From NCBI GenBank assembly GCA_947627215.1, contig CANQVD010000011.1, positions 34,842 to 98,841 on the forward strand: DNA of 64,000 nt. The letters run 5' to 3'. The translations under genes and the position numbers were made by a program. The DNA comes from an uncultured Eisenbergiella sp. (lineage in GTDB: Bacteria > Bacillota > Clostridia > Lachnospirales > Lachnospiraceae). The notes under the pieces were generated by a model. The model had not been told where the DNA came from. It ran no database searches and saw only the letters and a program-made list of their open reading frames with translations. Positions 43,090 through 52,154 of the stretch are shown one piece after another (the stretch's first letter is position 1; each line of letters opens with the position of its first letter).

Positions 43090-45621
43090 TCAGGAAACGG
43101 TGAATGTCATTTCCGCCTGCCCGAGGGTTTCGCTTTCCACGCGCAGAACGACATCGCCGGGTTCATAGCCGCTGCGCAGAACGGCGCAGGCCCTGCCCCG
43201 ATAGGAGGTAAAGGAGCCGGATACATAGTTCTCCGTTGTAATGGGGTTGGCGGAGCCGAAGCCTGCCAGTATAGCGGCCCCCTGGGCGGAGGCGGTCAGC
43301 GGCAGGGCGGCGTCCGGGACCGCATTCCCTGCTTTATCCGTCACTTCGACCTCCACATAGATCAGGCTGTGTCCGTCCGCAGGCATCTGTGTCCGGTCCG
43401 CGGTCAGCCGCAGCGTGTGAGGTTCACCTGCCGTGCGCAGGGTGTCCCGGGAGATCTCCGCGCCGTCCCGCAGGCTCACCGCCGTCAGCTCGCCCGGCTC
43501 ATAGGTCAGGTCAAAGACGAAGGAAAGCGGGAGATCTTCCACGGCGGGGGATTCGCCCTGTTTTTTGCGGCCCAGGGAAACGCCGTTTAAGAACAGCTCT
43601 ACCTCCGGGGCGCGGCTGAACACCACGACGCTGACCAGTCTGCCCTCATCCCCCTTCCAGCTCCAGTTATGCCGGCAGGCGGTGAAGCCCCAGCGGGTGA
43701 GGATCTCGGCTTTCCCGAAGTCCGTGGGAGCATAGGAGAACAGGAAGGTGCTTTCAGAGCCGAAGACCACGCTCCGGTAGCGGCCCTGGGGCAGGATATG
43801 CCCGTTGATATCGATGTCCGCGTCGTTGGCGAGGCGGTAAGGGAAGGCGGAATTGTGCGACGCATAGACCAGAGAGGACCCGCCCTGCGCCAGCTCCTCC
43901 TGCGTGAGGAAGAAGGATTTGCCGATCCCGGCCTCGCCGATGTAGTCCACGGCGGTCCAGGTGAAGTCGCCGATGATCCAGGGCGCGCTCTCCACCATGG
44001 GCCAGCGTTTGCCGATCTCCTTGGGGAAGTTTTCGGAGCCCAGGATCACCCGGTCGGGATACAGCTCATGATCCAGCGGGTATTTGTCCTCCATATAGTT
44101 GTAGCCGACGATATCCAGCCCATTGGTGAAGGGCTCGGACATCTCCTCCCAGCTGGTGTCCTCTTTGGCAGCGTCCTCGTTCTGTTCGGCTGCATCGGCC
44201 GAGCGGCGCATGTTTTCCAGCATCAGATAATCGTCCAGAGCGCTCCAGAAGGAGCAGACGGCGTTGCTGACCGGACGGCTGGCGTCCAGGCTCTTGATCT
44301 TCATGGCGAGGGCCGTGGCCAGCGTGTAGCCGTGGTTCAGGCCGCCGCGCTCGGAGATCTCATTCCCCGTGGACCAGATCACGATGGACGGGTGATTCCG
44401 GTCCCGGCGGATGAAGGCCGTCAGATCGTCCTGCCAGTCCGTGTCGAAAAACTGGCTGTAGTCGCCGGGCTGTTTGCCGATGCCCCAGGCGTCAAAGGCC
44501 TCCGCGAACACATACATGCCCAGCCGGTCGCAGACCTCCAGCAGTACCTTTGACGGCGGGTTGTGGGTGGTACGGACGGCGTTGAAGCCCACCTCCTTCA
44601 TCCTGCGGATCCGGCGCACCTCTGCGTCATAGAGGGAAACGGCGCCCAGCAGGCCGTTGTCGTGGTGGACGCAGCCGCCCTTCAGCTTGACGGGGCGACC
44701 GTTGACCGTCAGACCGCTGACGGCGTCCGCGTTCACAGTCCGGATGCCGAAAAGAACGCTGTCCTCATCCACGGTTTTGACGGCGTTTTCCGTAAAATGG
44801 GTCTTGAAGACGCCGAGATCGGTGACGGAGACCTTCACGGTATAAAGGGCGGGGGCGTCCGCACTCCAGAGCCGGGGGTTTTTCACCGTCATGGCGATAT
44901 GGGCGGTCTGGACGCTGCCCGCATCGATCTGGATCTTCGCCCGGCGGGTGAGGACCGCCTCTTTGGTGTCGTCGTCGATCAGGCTGATCTGCACCGAAGC
45001 CAGCCGGTCGCTGCCGGTGGTATTTCTCACCGCCGCTTCGGCCTGCAGGAAGGCCGTTTCGGGCGCTCCGACTTCGGAATATGCGATCCGGTCCGTGCGG
45101 ACATAAATGCCGTCATTTTCGATGTGGACGGGCGGCACATGGATGAGCTCCACGCTGCGGAAAATGCCCGCGCCGGAATACCAGCGGCTGTTGGGCTGCA
45201 TGCTGGGGTTGACCAGGACCAGGATGCGGTTGTCCTGACCGCAGTAGAGATACGGCGTGATATCCGTACAGAACGGCGTGTAGCCGTAATGGTGCAGCGC
45301 CGCCCGGCAGCCGTTGACGGATACGACGGCATTCATCATGACGCCGTCGAATTTCAGATAGATCCGTTCGCCCTCCCATTCCGCCGGGATATGGACGGTC
45401 TTGAGGTAACGCGCCACGCCCGCGGTATAAAAGCCGCTGGCGCAGCCCGCCGGGGCGTCCGGCGTGACCTCGCCCGCGATCATGTAGTCGTGGGGCAGGT
45501 TCACCGTGATGTCGTCATCCCGTCCCAGGATGGCGCTGTGGGGATCGATATTGCCGAGGCCAAATTTCCATGCCCGGTCCAGGTTCTGGACGCGCGGGGC
45601 GTCTGCTGTTTTTTCCTTCAT
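43090..45621 (-). CDS. GH2 beta-galactosidase-like glycoside hydrolase
   Basis: An 843-residue enzyme with the GH2 layout: a sugar-binding jelly-roll domain (about 1-175), an immunoglobulin-like domain, a barrel from about 300 (HHDNGLLGAVSLYDAEVRRIRRMKEVGFNAVRTTHNPPS), then C-terminal beta domains. Acid/base is Glu421 in WSTGNEI, nucleophile Glu530 in ILGSENF. No signal peptide, so it acts inside the cell. The most likely substrate is a beta-galactoside; beta-glucuronidase and beta-mannosidase are less likely from the active-site surroundings but not excluded. Between barrel motifs there is an acidic stretch (AAEQNEDAAKEDTSWEEM). A promoter lies at 45674-45702. Confidence 0.88.
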   Translation of the reverse strand: MKEKTADAPRVQNLDRAWKFGLGNIDPHSAILGRDDDITVNLPHDYMIAGEVTPDAPAGCASGFYTAGVARYLKTVHIPAEWEGERIYLKFDGVMMNAVVSVNGCRAALHHYGYTPFCTDITPYLYCGQDNRILVLVNPSMQPNSRWYSGAGIFRSVELIHVPPVHIENDGIYVRTDRIAYSEVGAPETAFLQAEAAVRNTTGSDRLASVQISLIDDDTKEAVLTRRAKIQIDAGSVQTAHIAMTVKNPRLWSADAPALYTVKVSVTDLGVFKTHFTENAVKTVDEDSVLFGIRTVNADAVSGLTVNGRPVKLKGGCVHHDNGLLGAVSLYDAEVRRIRRMKEVGFNAVRTTHNPPSKVLLEVCDRLGMYVFAEAFDAWGIGKQPGDYSQFFDTDWQDDLTAFIRRDRNHPSIVIWSTGNEISERGGLNHGYTLATALAMKIKSLDASRPVSNAVCSFWSALDDYLMLENMRRSADAAEQNEDAAKEDTSWEEMSEPFTNGLDIVGYNYMEDKYPLDHELYPDRVILGSENFPKEIGKRWPMVESAPWIIGDFTWTAVDYIGEAGIGKSFFLTQEELAQGGSSLVYASHNSAFPYRLANDADIDINGHILPQGRYRSVVFGSESTFLFSYAPTDFGKAEILTRWGFTACRHNWSWKGDEGRLVSVVVFSRAPEVELFLNGVSLGRKKQGESPAVEDLPLSFVFDLTYEPGELTAVSLRDGAEISRDTLRTAGEPHTLRLTADRTQMPADGHSLIYVEVEVTDKAGNAVPDAALPLTASAQGAAILAGFGSANPITTENYVSGSFTSYRGRACAVLRSGYEPGDVVLRVESETLGQAEMTFTVS

Positions 45622-45673
45622 ATCGCTTGTTTCCTCCCGTGAGTTCTGGGGTCAGTGGGTTTCTGTCAGTTTT

Positions 45674-45702
45674 ATTATGAAAGCGCGCGGGAGCGTTGTC
45701 AA
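45674..45702 (-). promoter_or_regulatory. Promoter of the GH2 gene
   Basis: On the minus strand TTGACA (45697-45702) and CATAAT (45674-45679) are 17 bases apart, 53 bases upstream of the start codon. Confidence 0.75.
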
Positions 45703-45708
45703 GCGGTC

Positions 45709-45852
45709 ATGATAGAGCCGGATTGCCGGGAGGGAGTACGGGCGCAGTTGGAGCGCATGAAACAACTCTGCAGGGAGCGGAACAATCTTTATGAAAAACA
45801 GAACGATTTGAAAGGGCAGAAACAACAGATTGAGAAATCGTTGGAACGATAA
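45709..45852 (+). CDS. Small coiled-coil open frame, doubtful or a gene remnant
   Basis: A frame of 47 codons from ATG 45709, rich in Glu, Arg, Gln and Lys (QLERMKQLCRERNNLYEKQ) and likely helical. It has no ribosome site, and the ATG sits beside the -35 box of the divergent GH2 promoter. I do not recognise it. It may be the tail of a lost gene left by an insertion or excision, next to the structured AT-rich element at 45955. Confidence 0.3.
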   Translation: MIEPDCREGVRAQLERMKQLCRERNNLYEKQNDLKGQKQQIEKSLER

Positions 45853-45954
45853 GAGATGTGGGGTGTGGCGGCTGCTATGCCTTTTAAGAATTTGGATGCT
45901 ATTTTGGGAATAATGAACTTGAAATGTCAATAAGAATATGCTATATTTATAAGC

Positions 45955-46066
45955 ACAAGAGGAACAACCGCCCACAAAGTGGTTAGCTTCCCTAGGTTGC
46001 TAAATAAGCCTACCTGTTCCGCCAAGATACAAGGTAGGCTTATTTATTTTCGCTTGTTGTTCCTAC
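45955..46066 (+). ncRNA. Structured AT-rich intergenic element, unknown identity
   Basis: Within about 110 bases an outer inverted repeat AGGAACAAC (45960-45968) / GTTGTTCCT (46056-46064) encloses a small stem CCAC-AAA-GTGG (45972-45982), the palindrome CCTAGG, and a perfect 13-bp stem AATAAGCCTACCT (46003-46015) / AGGTAGGCTTATT (46032-46044). TTATTTT follows the last stem, so it could terminate transcription. The nested design looks like a small structured RNA or the end of a mobile element. It lies between divergent genes. Confidence 0.45.
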
Positions 46067-46207
46067 TGTCTATGTAGGCAAGCAGCGCGATCAGAAATGA
46101 ACCGCACACTACTTTTAAAGAGCAAATAGCGCTGATGGCAGATGAAAAACCGCGTTCGCGGATTTCTCATCGCTCCGTCGCGTATACGCTTCGAAAAGGG
46201 GGTTATT

Positions 46208-47272
46208 ATGACGGAACTATCTTTTTCTAAGTTGCCTCTTGTCCGTACGCTGGGGCGGAATACCCTGGACGGGCAGGCAGTCATCCTCTGGCATACCGGC
46301 AGCGGTTTTGTGTGCCGCTTCACCGGAAGCGAGCTGCGGCTGCGCGTGGCCGCTGATTATGATCGGATCGAACCGTGGCTGTCGGTGGAGGTGAACGGCG
46401 CCTGGCTGCAGCGCCTGCCCCTGCCGCGCGGGGAGAGCGAGGTCTGCCTGTTTCGTGGCAGTACGCCCGGCACCGTCAAGCAGGTGCGGGTGCTCAAGGA
46501 GTGTCAGGCCATGCCGGAGGACCCGGCCCACTGCGTGCGGCTGCTGAGGCTTGCCGGGGAGGAAGGAGAGTTTCTGCCCCTTCCGCAGCCAAAATACCGG
46601 TTGGAATTCATCGGCGACAGCATCACCAGCGGCGAGGGGCTGGCCGGTGCCAAAAGCGAGATGGACTGGATCCCGATGTTTTTCAGTGCCGTTCCCCACT
46701 ATGCCCGCCTGACCGCCGACGCTCTGGACGCGGAGTACCGCATCTTTTCCCAGAGCGGCTGGGGGCTGTGCAGCGGCTGGGACAACGATCCCCGCCATGT
46801 GGTGATGGATTACTATACAACTGTCTGCGGCCAGTGCGGCGACAGCACCGCCTATGATTTTGGGGCCTGGCCCGCGGATGCCGTCATCCTGAATCTGGGG
46901 ACCAACGACTGCGGGGCGATGGCACAGCCTGCCTGGCATGACTCTGTGACCGGGCAGAGCTTCCGGCAGGAGGACACCCCGGCGGGCCATGCCCGCGTGA
47001 CAGCCGCCGTGACCCGTGCGCTGCAGACCGTGCGCCGCTGCAATCCGCAGGCTTTGTTGGTGTGGGCCTATGGCATGGTGAGCGAAGGGCTGCGCCCCGC
47101 CATCGAAGCGGGCATCCGGCAGTATCGGGCCGAGACCGGAGATACACGGGTATTTTTCCTGCCGCTGCCTGCCGCCGTACCGGCCACAGTGGGCGCGCGG
47201 GAGCATCCCGGTCCGGCCTGCCACCGTCAGGCTGCGGAGATTTTGACCGCCTTTTTGAAGGAGCGTTTATAA
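46208..47272 (+). CDS. SGNH-type carbohydrate esterase, CE2 family
   Basis: A 354-residue protein. The N-terminal 110 residues form a beta jelly-roll (DGQAVILWHTGSGFVCRFTGSELRLRV). The SGNH hydrolase domain has block I FIGDSITSGEG with the catalytic Ser, block III NLGTNDCG and a C-terminal His in GAREHPGPACHRQAAE. This two-domain layout is that of CE2 acetyl esterases, which deacetylate plant polysaccharide fragments. No signal peptide is evident, suggesting intracellular action on imported oligosaccharides. Start ATG 46208 follows AAAAGGGGG; the ATG at 46142 lies in a hairpin-forming leader and lacks a ribosome site. Confidence 0.85.
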   Translation: MTELSFSKLPLVRTLGRNTLDGQAVILWHTGSGFVCRFTGSELRLRVAADYDRIEPWLSVEVNGAWLQRLPLPRGESEVCLFRGSTPGTVKQVRVLKECQAMPEDPAHCVRLLRLAGEEGEFLPLPQPKYRLEFIGDSITSGEGLAGAKSEMDWIPMFFSAVPHYARLTADALDAEYRIFSQSGWGLCSGWDNDPRHVVMDYYTTVCGQCGDSTAYDFGAWPADAVILNLGTNDCGAMAQPAWHDSVTGQSFRQEDTPAGHARVTAAVTRALQTVRRCNPQALLVWAYGMVSEGLRPAIEAGIRQYRAETGDTRVFFLPLPAAVPATVGAREHPGPACHRQAAEILTAFLKERL

Positions 47273-47498
47273 AGGAGCGCTTATAAAGAAAGGGGCTGAA
47301 GCTCACGTTGAGCGGATTCCCAAGGATGCCGGAATATTTTTCCCAAGTCGGCTTTGCCGCTGCCTGCTGTGCGGGCGGCGGCTTTCTTACTTTTACCTTA
47401 CATTTCGGCGTCGGGACGTGCAATGCGCTTTCGGATAGGGTATACTCAAGAGAGGAGTTGTAATGCGGAAAACGGTTTTATAAGGAGACGGCGCGGGA

Positions 47499-48374
47499 AT
47501 GGGACGGACAGGTATGAAAACAGAGAAAATGCACGCCGAAACAGAACGAACAGGAGCGGGAATGGAGCGGATGGGCGCGGAAGATAAGCGGTTTTCGGAA
47601 ACCGGACGGATCCATGAGCGAAGGATCCTTCTGGTGGATGACAATGAAAAGCTCTGTCAGATGGTGACGGGATTTCTGCAAAAGGAAGGGTTCCGGAACC
47701 TGCGCACGGCGATGTCGTGCAGGGAATGTCTGGAGCAGTGTGAGGCTGAAATGCCGGACATCATCATCCTGGACGTGGGCCTGCCGGACGGGGACGGATT
47801 TTCCCTGATGAACGCGCTGCGGGCGAGGTCCGACGTGCCGGTGCTGTTTCTGTCGGCCCGGGACGAGGATGCCGACAGGCTGCTGGGCTTGGGGCTGGGC
47901 GCGGACGATTATATCACGAAGCCTTTTCTCCCGCGGGAGCTGGCGCTGCGGCTGACGGCGGTCCTGAAGCGGACCTATCCGGGGCAGAGCCCATCGGCAC
48001 GGCAGGAAAATACGCTGCGCTTAGGGAATCGGATTGTGGATCTCGCGGCGGGCTGCGTGCGGGAGGCGGCACCGCAGGAGCCGGGAACGAAGGGGGCGGA
48101 CGCTGCGACGCGGGGGCCGGCGGAATGGAAGCTGACGGCCAAGGAGCTTCTGCTGCTGCAGAAGCTTTGCGAGAACCGGGGGCGGATCGTGACCTTCGAT
48201 GCGCTCAGCCAGGCGCTGTGGGGCGATTTTTACTATGGATATGAGAATTCGCTGATGGTCCACGTCCGGCGGCTGCGGGAGAAGATTGAGGAAAATCCTT
48301 CCGAGCCCCGCTGGCTGACCACGGCGCGGGGACTGGGCTACAAGCTGGAAAAGGAACCCGGCGCGAGAGGGTGA
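47499..48374 (+). CDS. OmpR-family response regulator
   Basis: A 291-residue DNA-binding response regulator. The receiver domain begins at about residue 46 (RRILLVDDNEKLC), with phosphoacceptor Asp in IIILDVGLPDGDG and Lys in YITKPF. The winged-helix output domain begins near WKLTAKELLLLQKLCEN and ends TARGLGYKLE. Two oddities: about 45 extra Met/Glu/Thr/Gly-rich residues ahead of the receiver, and a Gly/Pro/Ala-rich insert (EPGTKGADAATRGPAE) between the domains. The ATG at 47499 has a ribosome site AAGGAG 11 bases before, so the extension may be real. The sensor kinase gene follows ten bases downstream. Confidence 0.88.
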   Translation: MGRTGMKTEKMHAETERTGAGMERMGAEDKRFSETGRIHERRILLVDDNEKLCQMVTGFLQKEGFRNLRTAMSCRECLEQCEAEMPDIIILDVGLPDGDGFSLMNALRARSDVPVLFLSARDEDADRLLGLGLGADDYITKPFLPRELALRLTAVLKRTYPGQSPSARQENTLRLGNRIVDLAAGCVREAAPQEPGTKGADAATRGPAEWKLTAKELLLLQKLCENRGRIVTFDALSQALWGDFYYGYENSLMVHVRRLREKIEENPSEPRWLTTARGLGYKLEKEPGARG

Positions 48375-48383
48375 AAAAACGGT

Positions 48384-49886
48384 ATGAAAAGCATTCTGAA
48401 AATTTACTGGCGATATGTGTGGACAGCGTGTCTGCTGATCGTTTTTGTCGTGTGCATCAATGCGGCGCTGGGATTCGCTTATCTGGCGAAGCTGCGGCAG
48501 CAGGAGGAAGAAAATGTCCGCACGGGACAGTATCAGACCGTGGCCGATCAGCTCGTCAGACGGGAAGACGGCGGCTATGAGATGAGGGAAAACGGGCTCT
48601 CGCGCCTGGAGGAAAACGGCTGTGCCTTTGCGCTGCTGCTGGATGCGGGCGGGACCGTGGTCTGGGACTGGAACCGGCCCGCGGAGGTGCCGACAGCTTT
48701 TTCCGTCGCGGAGGTCGCCGCCTTTTCCAAATGGTATCTGGCGGGATATCCGGTGGCGGTTTGGCGGTACGGGCAGGACGGGCTGCTGGTGTTCGCCTAT
48801 CCGCGGGGAAGTCTGGTGCGGTATAATCCGTATTGGAAAAAAACGGAGCTGGACGGGCTGTTTTCCTATGCCGCCTTTTTCCTCCTGTTCAATTTTCTGC
48901 TGGTGTTCGCGCTGGCTTTGCTGTTCGGCTATCGGTTTTACCGCGCCCTGCGGCCGGTGGGTGAGGGCGTGGAGGCGCTGGCGGCGGGAAAGAGCGTGGC
49001 GCTTCCCGAGCGGGGACTGACCCAATATCTGCGGGAACGGATCAACCAGACCTCCGCGCTTCTGGAACGGCAGCGCCGGGAGCTGGACAGGCGGGATAAT
49101 CTGCGAACGGAGTGGATCGCCGGGGTGTCCCATGACATCCGGACGCCTCTTTCGCTGATCGCGGGCTATGCGGACGCGCTGGAGCGGGATGAGTCGCTTC
49201 CGAAACCGGCACGGCAGGAGGCGGCGCTGATCAGGGAGCAGAGCTTTTCCATCAAAAAGCTGGTCGAGGACCTGAACCTGACCTCCCGGATGGCCTATCA
49301 TACGAAGCCCCTGCGGCGGGAAAGCTATCTGCCGGCGGTCTGGCTCCGTCAGACGGCGGTGCAGATGCTGAATGCCGGGGAGATCGGGGAAAAGTACGAG
49401 CTGGATATGGACATGGAGGAAGAATTGGAACAGCGTCGGATGACCGGGGACGCGGCGCTTTTGACCAGGGCGCTGAAAAACCTGCTGGGCAACAGCGTGC
49501 GGCACAATCCGGAGGGCTGTCATATCTGGCTGCGGGCGCGCTGCGCGGAGGGCGGCTTCTGTTTCTGCGTGGAAGACGACGGAAAAGGCGTGCCGGAGCG
49601 CGTGCGCCGCGTGCTGGCGGAAGGGGATGGCTGTGAGGCTGTGCGCCGTGTACCGGCGGAAGGAGAGGGCTGTGAGGCTGCGCGGCGTGTAACGGCGGGA
49701 AGGAAAGAAAATCCAGGGACTGCGTACACCATGCCGTCAGCGGAGGTGAGCGCGGGGCCGGGATCCCGCCGCCCGCACGTCATGGGGCTGCGGGTGGCGG
49801 CACAGATCGCAGCCGCCCACGGCGGACGGATATGGTTTGAAAAGGACGGGAGATGTGTCTGGGTCAGCGTTTTTGATGTGAAGTGA
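48384..49886 (+). CDS. Sensor histidine kinase
   Basis: A 500-residue membrane kinase partnered with the preceding regulator. Membrane helices at about 12-32 and 160-182 flank an extracellular sensor domain of about 125 residues. The H-box is VSHDIRTPLSLIAGYADALE, the N-box ALKNLLGNSVRHN, the G1 box VEDDGKGVP, and the G2 region PHVMGLRVAAQIAAAHGG. Between G1 and G2 (the ATP-lid region) lies a 13-residue repeat (VRRVLAEGDGCEA, VRRVPAEGEGCEA, then ARRVTAGRKE), an unusual enlargement. The signal sensed is unknown; envelope stress is a guess. Confidence 0.87.
   Translation: MKSILKIYWRYVWTACLLIVFVVCINAALGFAYLAKLRQQEEENVRTGQYQTVADQLVRREDGGYEMRENGLSRLEENGCAFALLLDAGGTVVWDWNRPAEVPTAFSVAEVAAFSKWYLAGYPVAVWRYGQDGLLVFAYPRGSLVRYNPYWKKTELDGLFSYAAFFLLFNFLLVFALALLFGYRFYRALRPVGEGVEALAAGKSVALPERGLTQYLRERINQTSALLERQRRELDRRDNLRTEWIAGVSHDIRTPLSLIAGYADALERDESLPKPARQEAALIREQSFSIKKLVEDLNLTSRMAYHTKPLRRESYLPAVWLRQTAVQMLNAGEIGEKYELDMDMEEELEQRRMTGDAALLTRALKNLLGNSVRHNPEGCHIWLRARCAEGGFCFCVEDDGKGVPERVRRVLAEGDGCEAVRRVPAEGEGCEAARRVTAGRKENPGTAYTMPSAEVSAGPGSRRPHVMGLRVAAQIAAAHGGRIWFEKDGRCVWVSVFDVK
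49602..49703 (+). repeat. 39-base in-frame tandem repeat inside the histidine kinase gene
   Basis: Units at 49602-49640 and 49641-49679 differ at a few positions; a partial third copy runs from 49680 to 49703. Because 39 is a multiple of three, changes in copy number keep the kinase in frame. Confidence 0.9.
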
Positions 49887-50116
49887 AGCGCTTCAAAGCG
49901 GCGGTCTATGCTCAGCAAAGCAGCCGTCGCGCCGATCCGGATCCTGCATCTGCAGGATGGCGTCAATATGTATTTTGCATTTTTGAGGCAAATCATTTTG
50001 TACTTTTGGGGCAAATCATTTTGTATTTTTGGGGAAACGGGGTTGCGCGGTTGTAGTTGTCAAGAGCAGTGGATACGAAAAATTGCAGCAATGCGCAGGA
50101 CTGAGGCTTTTTCTGC
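49887..50116. repeat. Intergenic stretch with palindrome and 23-base direct repeats
   Basis: ATCCTGCA (49941-49948) and TGCAGGAT (49951-49958) form a tight palindrome. Two 23-base direct repeats follow at 49981-50003 and 50004-50026 (core GGCAAATCATTTTGTA), with the start of a third at 50027. No gene is supported here. It lies between convergent genes. Confidence 0.7.
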
Positions 50117-51031
50117 TCATATTACAATATTCACGATCAGCCCCGTCGCCAGCGAAAACGCCATGACAAAGGCGAGATAAAGCAAAAACCGCTTCATTCC
50201 CAGCACGATCTTCAGCGCGCCGAGGTTTGTGATCTTAGTCGCCGGGCCGGTGATCATAAAGGAGGAGGCGCTGCCCATGCTCATGCCCATGGCGAGCCAT
50301 TCCCAGATCAGCGGGACCGTTCCGCCGCCGCAGGCGTAGAGCGGGACGCCGATCGTCGCCGCCATCAGAACGCCGAAGCCCTCATTTGCCTTGCCAAACA
50401 GAGCAGCGAATTTATCCGCGGGGACATACCGCTGGAACAGGGCGGAAAGCAGCACGCCCAGCAGGAAGTACAGGCCGGTCGCCTTGATGTTTCTGCCGAG
50501 GTTGAACAGAAACCGCAGAAACAGATTTGGGTGCGTATCATGGTTCGCTCTCGGTTCAAAGCCCTCGAAATTAAAAAACGGCTTGTCCTTGCAGAAAAGA
50601 TGTACCACGATGCCGGCGACGATCCCACAGACCGTGCAGGATACAATGCGGATCATCAGCGCTGTTGCGCCCAAGGCAGTGGAATACATGATGAGCTGGG
50701 GATTCAGAAGTACGCTGGACATCATAAAAGCCGCCAGCCAGTCGTGGCGCATTCCATGTTTGGAAAAGGACGCCGCAATGGGAATCGTGCCGTACATACA
50801 AAGCGGAGAGGCGATTCCTAAAAGGCTTGCCGGAACGACGCCCCACAGCCCCCACTTCTTATCCCGGATACGGTCAAAGGCTCCGTGAATGGTGTCCTTT
50901 GCAAACACCGAAACCAGGGAGCCGACGACCATACCGAGAATCCAATACCCGGCGATTTGCTGAAGTTGGAGCAGGAAGTAGTACCACACATAGACGAACT
51001 CCCGGTGCAGAATCTCCAGCATCTCATTCAT
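50117..51031 (-). CDS. YraQ/ArsP-type permease (DUF318)
   Basis: A 304-residue polytopic membrane protein of the DUF318 permease family, with about eight membrane segments. Hallmarks are GIASPLCMYGTIPIAASF and GVPLYACGGGTVPLIWEWLAMGMSMGSASSFMITGPATK, two inverted membrane repeats. Some members (ArsP) export organoarsenicals; others are uncharacterised. The Cys in SPLCMYG and YACGGG lie where metal- or thiol-binding residues are seen in the family. The ATG at 51031 overlaps the end of the DUF362 gene by eight bases. Last gene of the four-gene operon starting at 54155. Confidence 0.82.
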   Translation of the reverse strand: MNEMLEILHREFVYVWYYFLLQLQQIAGYWILGMVVGSLVSVFAKDTIHGAFDRIRDKKWGLWGVVPASLLGIASPLCMYGTIPIAASFSKHGMRHDWLAAFMMSSVLLNPQLIMYSTALGATALMIRIVSCTVCGIVAGIVVHLFCKDKPFFNFEGFEPRANHDTHPNLFLRFLFNLGRNIKATGLYFLLGVLLSALFQRYVPADKFAALFGKANEGFGVLMAATIGVPLYACGGGTVPLIWEWLAMGMSMGSASSFMITGPATKITNLGALKIVLGMKRFLLYLAFVMAFSLATGLIVNIVI

Positions 51032-52154
51032 CAATGTTCACCAGACTGTAATGGCGACTGCCTAAACCGATTTTCTCGGCGTGTTCCAGCGTATGCAGAC
51101 CGTTTCGCGATTCAATACGTTTCACAAGCGCCGCGCCGTCGCCGTCCTTCTGCGCGTAAATCAGGTCAATGCACGCCTGATCCAGCGCTACGGGGTCAGC
51201 AGAAGAAAGAATCCCGATGTCGTGGATGTCCGGTTCGGCAGGATTGCCGTCGCAGTCGCAGTCCACCGACAGACGGTTCATCACGTTGACGTAGACGATC
51301 CGTTCCCCATTTCCAAGATAGTCGGACACGGATTTTCCCGCCTCTGCCATGGCCTCCAGAAAAGCGTCCTGCTCACCGCCCCACATACTGCCGCCAGTTC
51401 CGCCGCTGTGAATCCACGCCTTTCCCTCGCTGGAGCCAAGCCCGATGGAAATATTCTTGATCGCGCCGCCGTAACCCGCCATGGCATGGCCCTTAAAGTG
51501 GGAGAGGACAAGGTAAGAATCGTAGTCGGCAAATGCGGCGCCCACATAGTTTTCCGTAAGAACGCTGCCGCCCTCTACGGGCAGCGTCATAGAGCCGTTT
51601 TCATCGAGAATCTGAAAATCCGCAATCTCGGTGAAGCCGTGATCCTCCGCCACCTGATAGTGCATGGCCGTCTCGGAGCGTGAGCCGCCATAGGCAGTGT
51701 TGCACTCCACGATCGTGCCATTTACGGCATCCACCACATCTTTTATCAGTTCCGGGCGGAGATAATTGCTTGCAGGAGGTTCGCCGGTAGAGAGCTTTAC
51801 TGCCACACGACCGGTGGGCGTCCATCCGAGGGCTTCATACACCGCCATTAGCCCCTCCGGGGAGATGTCAGTCGTCATGTAGACGATGGGAACATCCGAA
51901 TCTGAATCCGTTTGCTCACCGGACGGGGTGCTGTTGTCTCCGCTGTTCTCCGTGCTGTTGTCCCCGTCATTGTCCATGCTGTCATTTCCGCTGTCGGTCA
52001 AATCGTCAATCGTTTCGGACGGATTTACATTGTACGATGTTTGATCCTGATTCCCGGAACTGCCTGTTGGCGGTTCATTCTGTGTACTGCAGCCTGTGAG
52101 TACCATTGACAGGAACAGGAGTGCGAGGTGAAAAGGCAAAAACCGTTTTGTCAT
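51024..52154 (-). CDS. DUF362 domain lipoprotein
   Basis: A 376-residue secreted lipoprotein. The signal peptide ends LTGCSTQ (lipid Cys22). Then comes an Asn/Asp/Ser-rich tether (about 25-87) and a DUF362 domain (RVAVKLSTGEPPASNYLRPELIKDVVDAV, LVLSHFKGHAMAGYGGAIKNISIGLGS). DUF362 proteins often accompany iron-sulfur proteins; here the usual ferredoxin part is absent, and the only clustered cysteines are in DCDCDGNPAE. The ATG overlaps the stop of the amidohydrolase gene (ATGA), and the permease gene overlaps its end, so three genes are translated as a unit. Function unknown. Confidence 0.83.
   Translation of the reverse strand: MTKRFLPFHLALLFLSMVLTGCSTQNEPPTGSSGNQDQTSYNVNPSETIDDLTDSGNDSMDNDGDNSTENSGDNSTPSGEQTDSDSDVPIVYMTTDISPEGLMAVYEALGWTPTGRVAVKLSTGEPPASNYLRPELIKDVVDAVNGTIVECNTAYGGSRSETAMHYQVAEDHGFTEIADFQILDENGSMTLPVEGGSVLTENYVGAAFADYDSYLVLSHFKGHAMAGYGGAIKNISIGLGSSEGKAWIHSGGTGGSMWGGEQDAFLEAMAEAGKSVSDYLGNGERIVYVNVMNRLSVDCDCDGNPAEPDIHDIGILSSADPVALDQACIDLIYAQKDGDGAALVKRIESRNGLHTLEHAEKIGLGSRHYSLVNIDE

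Noticed and set aside
40512..49886. Lantibiotic biosynthesis cluster
   Set aside because: The transporter and two-component system are of the kind that protect against such peptides, but there is no precursor, LanM/LanBC enzyme or leader protease gene.
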